In this document: one piece after another, positions 6,915 through 12,730 of the stretch
How positions within the stretch are numbered: the stretch's first letter is position 1
How the letters are laid out: each line of letters starts with the position of its first letter
DNA from: Clostridiales bacterium
GTDB lineage: Bacteria > Bacillota > Clostridia > Oscillospirales > Acutalibacteraceae
Assembly: GCA_014799585.1 (NCBI GenBank)
Contig: JAAVHU010000006.1
Span: 1 to 12,772 of the forward strand
DNA length: 12,772 bases
Reading direction: 5' to 3'
The notes under the pieces: model-generated
The model's input: only the letters and a program-made list of their open reading frames with translations
Database searches by the model: none
What the model was told of the DNA's origin: nothing
Translations under genes and position numbers: made by a program

Positions 6915-8832
6915 AATATCTTATGTAAACGCTCATTTCGTTTTCGCCTCTGTTTGCCCATTTGTAATAGGGGATGAATTTAAGGCGAACAGGCTTTTCA
7001 AAAGCGTCATCATATTCTGTATAAAGCCTTTTTGATGTAATTTCTTCTCTGTATCCGTTTGCTGTTATACACGCTCCGTCAAAGCTGAATTTCGGCTTTT
7101 TGGCAAGTCTTAATAAATGCAGGTTTTTGCCGTTGTCCGCTTCTTCAAGGCAGTAAACAATCGGTCCTCTTGTAACAGCAATTTTACCTATGTTTTCTCT
7201 AACATTGGAATTGCATTTCATCATTTTAATTTCGGGGTTGAATTCTGCTGTTATTTCTTCATCCTTTTCTATATCAAAATAAGCATATCCGTTTTTGATA
7301 AAAGGATTTTTCCTGCTGAATGTAAAGCTGCTGCTCCAATAAGGAATTCTGAAAGCGAGTTTAAACGGTTTTTTTACTTTGATGCTCACAGTAACTTTTC
7401 CGCTGTTTAAATAGTCTGAATTCATTTTTATGTCCGCTTTATCATTATTGATTTCAGAGCCTTGATAAAGATTAATGAAAAAAGTATCGTCCGTTTCGGT
7501 AAAGCAGTATTCTGCATAATCGGAAATCAGCCTTGCTATGTTCGGTGGGCAGCAGGCACAGTCAAACCATTTCTGGCGAATAGGTTTTACATGGCTTTTG
7601 CGTGAATCCTTTTTGCAGGCTTCAGGATGAACCTCAAGCGGGTTAACATAGAAAAATGATTTTCCGTCCTCTGCCATGCCTGAAAGTATTCCGTTGTAAA
7701 GGCAGCGTTCCATTATATCTGCGTATTTTGAATTGAAATCAGATTGAAGCATTCTTCTTGCAAAGAATACAAGCCCTATGGAAGCACAGGTTTCTGCATA
7801 TGCAAGATCATTCGGCAAATCATAGGCAAATGTAAATGCTTCGCCGTGATTTGTTGAGCCTATTCCGCCTGTGATATACATTTTCTTTTCCGTAATATCA
7901 TCAAAAAGCGTTTTGCAGGTATTGAAAAGCTTTTCGTCATTCGTATACTTTGCAACATCAGTCATTCCGCTGTAAAGATATACTGCACGCACAGCGTGGC
8001 CAACTGCTTCATTCTGTTCTCGTACAGGCAGGTGAGCCTGATTATAAAAGTAATCAAGTTTTTCTCCGCTGTCTTTATTATGCTCAATATCAAAGTAATA
8101 CGGCTTCGTTCCTCTGTAATCAACAAAACGCTTTGCAAGGTTTAAATATTTTTCTCTGCCTGTAGACTCATATAATTTTACAAGTGCCATTTCGGCAATT
8201 TCGTGTCCGTCATAACCCTTCTTGCCGTTTTCTCCGAATTCCTCACAAAGCAAATCTGCAAATCGGCAGGTGGCATTCAATAGCGTATCCTTGCCCGTTG
8301 CATTGTAATAAGCAACAGCGGCTTCTGCAAGGTGGCCAAAGCAGTAAAGCTCGTGGTGATCTCTTAAGTTTGTAAAGGCTTTATCAGGGTTGTTTATTGT
8401 ATAAAAGGAATTGATATATCCGTTTTCTGTTTGCGCATTGCAGATTAATTCTATTGCTTTGTCTGCAAGCTCTTCAAGGGTATCATCAGCAGTGTTTTGC
8501 AATGAATAGGAAACGGCTTCAATCCATTTGTATAAATCTGAATCCTGAAAAATCCAGCCATAGAATGAATTTTCATTTTTGCCGTTCGGTTTGTAATGCC
8601 ATTCATTTGTTGGAAAAACAGGGGTTTTTATTCCGTCTTTTCTCGCCCCAATGCATTCCTTTGCAAGGCGAAGGTTTCTTAAAGAATAGCTTGGTTCGGC
8701 ATTTTCAATTTGGTCATTCAGTGCATTCCATTGGTAAGGGATAACTTCTGTTCTGATCAGTTCAATTTTTTTATTCCAGAATGTATCAGTTATATTAATG
8801 TGCTTTTTTAAAACAGGCTTAGAATAGTTCAT
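6913..8832 (-). CDS. GH127 beta-L-arabinofuranosidase (HypBA1-like)
   Basis: A 639-residue glycoside hydrolase, close to the 658 residues of Bifidobacterium HypBA1. That enzyme releases L-arabinose from beta-1,2-linked arabinofuranosyl disaccharides of plant hydroxyproline-rich glycoproteins. The (alpha/alpha)6-barrel part covers about residues 10-430, with beta-sandwich domains after it. Catalytic residues are visible: the acid/base Glu331 in GSTNHGEAF, zinc ligands Glu347 and Cys349 in AETCAS, and the Cys427-Cys428 pair in CACCPPNIAR, matching Glu322, Glu338, Cys340, Cys417 and Cys418 of HypBA1 with a constant offset of 9-10. There is no signal peptide, so cleavage should be cytoplasmic after uptake, perhaps through the GPH symporters. 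The start is ATG 8832 because GGAGG (8843-8847) lies 10 bases upstream; an earlier in-frame ATG at 8856 would sit before that site. Some GH127 members have other specificities, so the exact glycoside is inferred. Confidence 0.93.
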   Translation of the reverse strand: MNYSKPVLKKHINITDTFWNKKIELIRTEVIPYQWNALNDQIENAEPSYSLRNLRLAKECIGARKDGIKTPVFPTNEWHYKPNGKNENSFYGWIFQDSDLYKWIEAVSYSLQNTADDTLEELADKAIELICNAQTENGYINSFYTINNPDKAFTNLRDHHELYCFGHLAEAAVAYYNATGKDTLLNATCRFADLLCEEFGENGKKGYDGHEIAEMALVKLYESTGREKYLNLAKRFVDYRGTKPYYFDIEHNKDSGEKLDYFYNQAHLPVREQNEAVGHAVRAVYLYSGMTDVAKYTNDEKLFNTCKTLFDDITEKKMYITGGIGSTNHGEAFTFAYDLPNDLAYAETCASIGLVFFARRMLQSDFNSKYADIMERCLYNGILSGMAEDGKSFFYVNPLEVHPEACKKDSRKSHVKPIRQKWFDCACCPPNIARLISDYAEYCFTETDDTFFINLYQGSEINNDKADIKMNSDYLNSGKVTVSIKVKKPFKLAFRIPYWSSSFTFSRKNPFIKNGYAYFDIEKDEEITAEFNPEIKMMKCNSNVRENIGKIAVTRGPIVYCLEEADNGKNLHLLRLAKKPKFSFDGACITANGYREEITSKRLYTEYDDAFEKPVRLKFIPYYKWANRGENEMSVYIRY

Positions 8833-8856
8833 ATTATAATATCCTCCGATAAACAC

Positions 8857-8885
8857 ATTGTAATATAAAAGATATCTAAAGTAAA
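8857..8885 (-). promoter_or_regulatory. Possible promoter of the GH127 gene
   Basis: On the minus strand TTTACT (8880-8885) and TACAAT (8857-8862) are 17 bases apart, in the 59-base gap after the 99-residue gene. Other pairings in this A/T-rich gap are possible, and co-transcription with the upstream gene is not excluded because no terminator hairpin separates them. Confidence 0.42.
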
Positions 8886-8891
8886 CAATTT

Positions 8892-9191
8892 TTATGCAGC
8901 GATATCAAAGCCGTTTATTCTTATTCCTTCAATAGATTTGTTTCGTTCATACATTCTTTTGTTATGTTTCTTCTGAAACTCCTGCTCTTTTTTTCTGTAA
9001 TTTTCTTTATGCTCCTTGATAAGAAAAAAGGCAGAAAAAATTGCAAAGTAAATCAATATTTCCGCAATAAATAAAATTCGCATCTGAACGCCCGTTAAAC
9101 TGCTGAAAAGATGAAACGGAAGTGCCATTGCAAAGTATCCTACGATAATGCCGGCTATTGAAATGATTGCATTGCTTAAAAGTTTTTTCAT
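8892..9191 (-). CDS. Small two-helix membrane protein of unknown function
   Basis: A 99-residue protein with two hydrophobic helices (about residues 7-29 and 38-60) followed by a very basic, Lys/Glu/Arg-rich cytoplasmic tail with a helical look (63-88). I do not recognise a family. The start is well supported: AAGGAGG at 9200-9206 lies 8 bases before the ATG, the best ribosome binding site in the window. It lies on the same strand as the GH127 gene, 59 bases upstream of that gene's start. The two could be co-transcribed, so a link with sugar uptake or the envelope is possible but unproven. It is real rather than a chance frame because it combines a strong ribosome binding site, a promoter and a coherent membrane topology. 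Confidence 0.75.
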   Translation of the reverse strand: MKKLLSNAIISIAGIIVGYFAMALPFHLFSSLTGVQMRILFIAEILIYFAIFSAFFLIKEHKENYRKKEQEFQKKHNKRMYERNKSIEGIRINGFDIAA

Positions 9192-9225
9192 TTTGAATTC
9201 CTCCTTAAAATGGTTTGTGTTTTCT

Positions 9226-9363
9226 TTACAAATTCATTTTATCAAAAGGAATTCTGATTGCAATAGGGCTAGAGGATATAGTCCCAAATAATGTACCATT
9301 AGAACGAAAATTCTTTAAAACAGGAAATAAAGAGAAATCCAAACCATAGTTTAAACTACTCAT
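9226..9363 (-). CDS. Doubtful 45-codon frame between the MocR and small membrane protein genes
   Basis: An ATG at 9363 overlaps the end of the MocR gene (ATG and its stop share the string ATGAGTAG). It opens a 45-residue frame ending at TAA 9226-9228, with a hydrophobic stretch FGTISSSPIAIRI. A weak TTAGG precedes it. The frame runs through the promoter of the next gene. The opposite strand is also open for about 46 codons here, which weakens the case. Treat it as a possible translationally coupled peptide or as a decayed remnant; I recognise no family. Confidence 0.2.
   Translation of the reverse strand: MSSLNYGLDFSLFPVLKNFRSNGTLFGTISSSPIAIRIPFDKMNL
9236..9263 (-). promoter_or_regulatory. 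Promoter of the small membrane protein gene
   Basis: On the minus strand TTGCAA (9258-9263) is followed after 16 bases by TAAAAT (9236-9241), with TG one base before the -10 box (extended -10). It is placed 45 bases upstream of the ATG. Confidence 0.55.
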
Positions 9364-10624
9364 TATTGCCTAAAGCACTTTTTAATGCTTTCACAGCTTC
9401 ATAAAACATATCCTGCGGCACAGCACTTGGGTTTAAAATCATTTTAAGAATGCCGTTTTCATAGCTTTCAATTAAAACGGATATTCCGTTCTTTTCAAAG
9501 ATATCCATAGATTTATTAAAGGGAATGCTCATAATGATTTTAAGTGCGTTTTCGCTGATTTCAATTTCAGCATTTTTGAATTCATTTGCAAGTAATACGG
9601 AAAAAGCCTTTGTTTTTGCTGTATAAAATCTTCTTGTTTTTCGTATTTGAGCTTTCAGATGTCCATCCCTTATGTATTGTGCAAGGGCAATTTGCTCTGT
9701 TTTTCCTGCTGTTTGATTATATTTGTATATCTCGTTTTCATATTTCTCTGCAAGCTCTTCTGTAAGCACCATAAAGCTGATTCGGATTGACGGCAAAAGC
9801 AGATTTGAAAAAGAACTTATGTAAATAACATTTTCTCCGCCTGTAAGTGCGTGAAGTGATGGTGCAGGTGTTCCGCTGTACTGAAAGTCACTCTCATAAT
9901 CGTCTTCGATGATAAGGCTTCCGTTTTTAGAGGAATAGTCAACAAGCTCAATTCTTCTTTTGTTCGGCATAACATCACCACGCTTGTTCATATGGGAAGG
10001 GGAAACATATATGATATCGGCGTCCTTATATCTGTATTTAACCTCAAAGCCGTAATCGTCAAAAAGGCTTGCACCTTGAATAAAACTTTTGTCAGGAAAG
10101 GAAACTGTGCCTTTTTCATCAATCAATGAGCATAAAACACCCAGCAGGCTCTGATGACCTGTGCCGATAACAATTCGGTTTGGCGAAGAGGTTACGTTTC
10201 TTTTTTCTCTTATATAATCAGAAAGAACATCTCTTAGTTCATATTCTCCCTGAACCTCACCATAGCTTAAAAGTTTTTTATCCTGCCTTAAAGCATTCTT
10301 CATATATCTTCGCCATAGATTGAATTCAAAGCTGTTTTTGTCTGCGTTTCCGCTTTTAAAATCATATAGTATATTGTTTTTGCTGTTGTTTTGCTTTTTG
10401 TCTGTTTCTTTCGCTTTCTTATATGCATTGTAATATCCGCTCTGCGGCTCGCTTATAATAAATCCGTCTGCCGCAAGGGCAAAGTAAGCATTCTGCACTG
10501 TTGTTCGGCTAACACCGTAAATGGCTGCCGCTTTTCTTACAGATGGAAGTTTTGCTCCAGGTAACAACTGCTCGGTTGTTATCTCTTTTTTTATTGTATT
10601 GTATAATTCATCATATTTCTTCAT
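9356..10624 (-). CDS. MocR/PdxR-like GntR regulator lacking the PLP lysine
   Basis: A 422-residue protein of the MocR subfamily. Residues 3-68 are a GntR winged helix-turn-helix (LPSVRKAAAIYGVSRTTVQ). After a Lys/Asn-rich linker, residues 90-418 are a fold-type I aminotransferase-like effector domain. PdxR members use bound pyridoxal phosphate to sense vitamin B6 and activate synthesis or salvage genes. The PLP-site acidic-Tyr segment DDYESDF (241-247) and S210-H211 are present. At the Schiff-base position, FSK in the family, this protein reads FSN, with Asn274 encoded at 9803-9805. The Pro-Thr-Gly loop after the His is changed to Asn-Lys-Arg-Gly. It may bind an effector non-covalently or be ligand-independent. 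The start at ATG 10624 is chosen over an upstream in-frame ATG at 10696, which would overrun its promoter; AAGG at 10634-10637 is the site. It is divergent from the pyridoxal kinase gene, the typical place for PdxR. Confidence 0.9.
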   Translation of the reverse strand: MKKYDELYNTIKKEITTEQLLPGAKLPSVRKAAAIYGVSRTTVQNAYFALAADGFIISEPQSGYYNAYKKAKETDKKQNNSKNNILYDFKSGNADKNSFEFNLWRRYMKNALRQDKKLLSYGEVQGEYELRDVLSDYIREKRNVTSSPNRIVIGTGHQSLLGVLCSLIDEKGTVSFPDKSFIQGASLFDDYGFEVKYRYKDADIIYVSPSHMNKRGDVMPNKRRIELVDYSSKNGSLIIEDDYESDFQYSGTPAPSLHALTGGENVIYISSFSNLLLPSIRISFMVLTEELAEKYENEIYKYNQTAGKTEQIALAQYIRDGHLKAQIRKTRRFYTAKTKAFSVLLANEFKNAEIEISENALKIIMSIPFNKSMDIFEKNGISVLIESYENGILKMILNPSAVPQDMFYEAVKALKSALGNNE

Positions 10625-10650
10625 AAAACTGTACCTTAAAAAATAATCAA

Positions 10651-10688
10651 AATTGCATATATATTTAATGCCAACAACATTATATAAT
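10651..10688 (+). promoter_or_regulatory. Probable activator-dependent promoter and operator of the kinase operon
   Basis: A plus-strand TATAAT (10683-10688) lies 32 bases before the kinase ATG, but no -35-like hexamer is found 16-18 bases upstream (only AT-repeat sequence). Just upstream is an imperfect inverted repeat, TTGCAT (10653-10658) with ATGCCAA (10667-10673). A -10 box without a -35 box next to a divergent MocR gene fits activation by that regulator. The operator assignment is an inference. Confidence 0.4.
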
Positions 10689-10707
10689 AACTGCAAGAAT
10701 TAATCAA
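10679..10707 (-). promoter_or_regulatory. Promoter of the MocR-like regulator
   Basis: On the minus strand TTGATT (10702-10707) and a perfect TATAAT (10679-10684) are 17 bases apart. Its -35 box lies on the ribosome binding site of the divergent kinase gene, and its -10 box overlaps that of the kinase promoter. Confidence 0.62.
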
Positions 10708-10720
10708 GGAAATCAAACAT

Positions 10721-11515
10721 ATGAAAAAATGTGCTTTAATTAATGATTTATCGGGCTTTGGAAAATGCTCGCTCGGTGTGGGTATTCCGATTATTTCCGT
10801 TTTGGGAATAGAGGCTCATCCTATGCCAACGGCCGTTCTTTCTGCTCAAACAGGATACAGCAGTTATGAAAAGGTTGATTTAACTGAATATATGCCGTTA
10901 TTCTTTAATGAATGGAATAAGCAGGGTTTTACGTTTGACGGTATTTTAACAGGCTATTTTTCAGAAGAAAAACAGATTGATGCTGTAATGGATTTTGCAA
11001 AGTGTTCAAATGCTCTCTTGCTTGCAGACCCTGTAATGGGGGATGACGGGCAAAGATATGATGGCTTTACAGATGCCCTGTGTGAAAAAATAAAGGCTCT
11101 TGCTCTTTCGGCTGATATTATAACGCCGAATGTTACGGAGCTTTATCTGTTAACAGGGGAGCGTGATGTTCAGAAGGGTGCTGAAATCATGCTATCAAGC
11201 GGCGTGAAATCAGTTGTTGTAACAGGTATAAAGAAAGATAACCAAATTGGAAATGCCGTTTTTGAAAAGGATAGATACGAAGAATTCTATTCTGATTATT
11301 CTAAAAATGGCAGTTGTTCAGGTACAGGCGATATGCTTGCTTCCATCGTTATGGGAAAAATTCTTTCGGGCAGTGATATTTTCAGTGCTGTTAAAACTGC
11401 AACAGAGTTCATATCCCTTGTTATTCAGAATTCAGATATTCAGAATAGAAATGATGGAGTTGATTTTGAAAAGTATTTGTATACGTTAGGTTGTGATAAT
11501 TATGAAAAAAAATAA
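10721..11515 (+). CDS. pdxY: Pyridoxal/pyridoxine kinase (PdxY/PdxK type, ribokinase-like)
   Basis: A 264-residue cytoplasmic kinase that phosphorylates pyridoxal or other unphosphorylated B6 vitamers with ATP, feeding salvage to pyridoxal phosphate. Family motifs occur in order: the substrate-site DLSGFGKCS (9-17), T37-AVLSAQTGY (38-46), DPVMGDDG (103-110), TPNVTE (135-140) and the ATP/anion-hole SGTGD (200-204) with catalytic Asp204. Length is slightly below the usual 280 or so. It starts with ATG 10721, 10 bases after AAGGA (10706-10710). It lies divergent from the MocR-like regulator and overlaps the next gene by 14 bases, so kinase and transporter are probably translationally coupled. 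This fits trapping of imported vitamer by phosphorylation. The closely related ThiD/HMP kinases are an alternative, but the DLSGFG and QTGY motifs and the MocR neighbour favour B6. The exact subfamily symbol is less certain than the activity. Confidence 0.9.
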   Translation: MKKCALINDLSGFGKCSLGVGIPIISVLGIEAHPMPTAVLSAQTGYSSYEKVDLTEYMPLFFNEWNKQGFTFDGILTGYFSEEKQIDAVMDFAKCSNALLLADPVMGDDGQRYDGFTDALCEKIKALALSADIITPNVTELYLLTGERDVQKGAEIMLSSGVKSVVVTGIKKDNQIGNAVFEKDRYEEFYSDYSKNGSCSGTGDMLASIVMGKILSGSDIFSAVKTATEFISLVIQNSDIQNRNDGVDFEKYLYTLGCDNYEKK

Positions 11516-12680
11516 AGTGCTGCTTTTAACCACAACTGCACTGTTTACTGCTCTTGTAACAGTCGGAACCGCTGTGATACAAATACCCGTAGGAAGCGGA
11601 TATGCTCATTTCGGTGATTCCATGATTTATCTTTCAGCGTGCATTCTGCCCGGGCCTTATGCAATCTTTGCGGCTTCTGTTGGTGCAGCAATTGCTGATT
11701 TGGCAACAGGATTTGTCATCTATGCGCCTGCAACAGTTATTATAAAAGCACTGAATGCTTTGCCGTTTGTATTGATGCGTGTTTACTTGAAAAAGAAGAA
11801 TAAAGATGATAGAATACTGAATTGGCAGATAAGCCTTATGCTTGTTCCAACAACGCTGGTAACCATCTTTGGCTATCTGATTGCAGAATATATTATGTTC
11901 GGTCAGAAGTTTGCTTTGGTTTCTGCCTTTACAGACGGATGGCTTCAACCCGGTGGAAGTCTTGCAGTTTTTGTAATTCTTGCCGTTGCTTTGGATAAAA
12001 TTCATTTTAAAAAATCAATTATAAAAGAGCTGCCTAATTCAAAAAGATATAAGGAGATACATACTATGAAAACAGATATCGTATATAAACTTGGCGAAGG
12101 AACCTATCTGAATATAACCAATAAATGCCCTTGTCGCTGTGCGTTCTGCATTCGTTCACAGGGTGATGCAGTGGGTGATGCTGAAAGATTGTGGTTTGAT
12201 ACAGAACCAACAATGGATGATATCAAAAAAGCAATTGATGCATTTGATTTCAGCGGTGTTAAAGAGGTTGTTTTCTGCGGATATGGTGAGCCAACGAATG
12301 CATATGATAATTTGATTGCCACTGCAAAGTATATGAGGGAAACACATCCAAGTATAAAAATCAGATTAAATACAAACGGGCTTTCAGATTTGATTAATGA
12401 AAAACCGACTGCAAAAGAGCTTTGCTCTGTTTTAGATAGTATTTCAGTTTCTCTTAATGATACGGATTCTGAAAAATATGATAAGATTACAAGAAATATC
12501 TATCCCGGAATTGCCTTTGATGCAATGCTTGATTTTACAAAGGAATGTGTTAAATACTGTGATGATGTTCGTATGACAGTTGTTGATGTTATTCCTGAGG
12601 AAGATATTGAGGCTTCAAGAAAAATTTGTGAAAGCTGTGGGGCTAAGTTCCGTGTGCGTTCTTTTTCTAAGGGTCAATAA
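11502..12680 (+). CDS. ECF transporter S component fused to a radical SAM protein
   Basis: One open frame of 392 residues contains two unrelated proteins. Residues 1-170 are a six-helix S component of an energy-coupling factor vitamin transporter. It has AxxxA in helix 1 (Ala13, Ala17), the motif that contacts EcfT, plus YAHFGDSMIYL (34-44) and GAAIADL (64-70). Position after the kinase suggests vitamin B6 as cargo (PdxU2-like, inferred). Residues 171-188 are a Lys-rich linker. Residues 189-392 are a compact radical SAM domain with the 4Fe-4S motif C209-x3-C213-x2-C216, a GYGEPT motif near 259, and no extra cluster domain. It resembles the TatD-associated radical SAM family. The start is ATG 11502 rather than GTG 11493, which has no room for a ribosome binding site; TTAGG lies 11 bases upstream. 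The EcfA and EcfT partners are not in the window. The fusion could be a true bifunctional protein or a lost stop; a second start exists at the junction. Confidence 0.82.
   Translation: MKKNKVLLLTTTALFTALVTVGTAVIQIPVGSGYAHFGDSMIYLSACILPGPYAIFAASVGAAIADLATGFVIYAPATVIIKALNALPFVLMRVYLKKKNKDDRILNWQISLMLVPTTLVTIFGYLIAEYIMFGQKFALVSAFTDGWLQPGGSLAVFVILAVALDKIHFKKSIIKELPNSKRYKEIHTMKTDIVYKLGEGTYLNITNKCPCRCAFCIRSQGDAVGDAERLWFDTEPTMDDIKKAIDAFDFSGVKEVVFCGYGEPTNAYDNLIATAKYMRETHPSIKIRLNTNGLSDLINEKPTAKELCSVLDSISVSLNDTDSEKYDKITRNIYPGIAFDAMLDFTKECVKYCDDVRMTVVDVIPEEDIEASRKICESCGAKFRVRSFSKGQ
12051..12068 (+). promoter_or_regulatory. Internal ribosome binding site and ATG at the fusion junction
   Basis: AAGGAG (12051-12056) lies 9 bases before an in-frame ATG (12066-12068) exactly where the radical SAM homology begins. 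It is a much better initiation signal than the one of the fused frame itself. It implies that the radical SAM part was, or still is, translated on its own. Confidence 0.75.
12066..12680 (+). CDS. Radical SAM protein (TatD-associated type), predicted second start in the fused frame
   Basis: Starting at the internal ATG gives a complete 204-residue radical SAM protein. It has NKCPCRCAFC near the N-terminus (cluster cysteines 21, 25 and 28; Cys23 is extra), GYGEPT (about 71-76) for S-adenosylmethionine binding, RLNTNGL on a core strand, and a C-terminal CESCGAKFRVR segment. Members of this short family are usually encoded next to or fused with TatD nucleases, and their reaction is not established to my knowledge. 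Here no TatD is seen. Instead the protein is joined to a vitamin transporter subunit in a B6 locus. As the last cistron it is followed by a strong terminator. Whether the cell makes this form, the fusion, or both cannot be told from sequence. Confidence 0.6.
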   Translation: MKTDIVYKLGEGTYLNITNKCPCRCAFCIRSQGDAVGDAERLWFDTEPTMDDIKKAIDAFDFSGVKEVVFCGYGEPTNAYDNLIATAKYMRETHPSIKIRLNTNGLSDLINEKPTAKELCSVLDSISVSLNDTDSEKYDKITRNIYPGIAFDAMLDFTKECVKYCDDVRMTVVDVIPEEDIEASRKICESCGAKFRVRSFSKGQ

Positions 12681-12685
12681 GTATA

Positions 12686-12721
12686 AAAAAGGACTTGTTC
12701 GATTGTGAACAAGTCCTTTTT
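12686..12721. terminator. Intrinsic terminator of the B6 operon, probably bidirectional
   Basis: A 15-base-pair perfect stem (AAAAAGGACTTGTTC at 12686-12700 with its complement at 12707-12721) closes a six-base loop. It ends in five T on the plus strand and has the same on the minus strand. It starts 5 bases after the stop codon. Confidence 0.92.
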
Positions 12722-12730
12722 CATATTTAA

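Noticed and set aside
8833..8856. Start of the GH127 gene eight codons upstream
   Set aside because: The GGAGG at 8843-8847 would fall inside that extension, and it is well placed for ATG 8832.
9266..9285. GGGCTA/TAGTCCC hairpin as terminator of the MocR gene
   Set aside because: The stem is short and imperfect, and no T-run follows it on the minus strand.
10625..10696. N-terminal extension of the MocR-like protein by 24 residues from an upstream ATG
   Set aside because: It would start inside the -10 region of its own promoter and has no ribosome binding site. The GntR domain begins right after the ATG at 10624, which has AAGG 9 bases upstream.
11634..12005. 123-residue minus-strand frame opposite the ECF S component
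   Set aside because: It lies fully within the S-component frame, has an Asn/Cys/Gln-rich composition typical of antisense reading, and shows no start signals.
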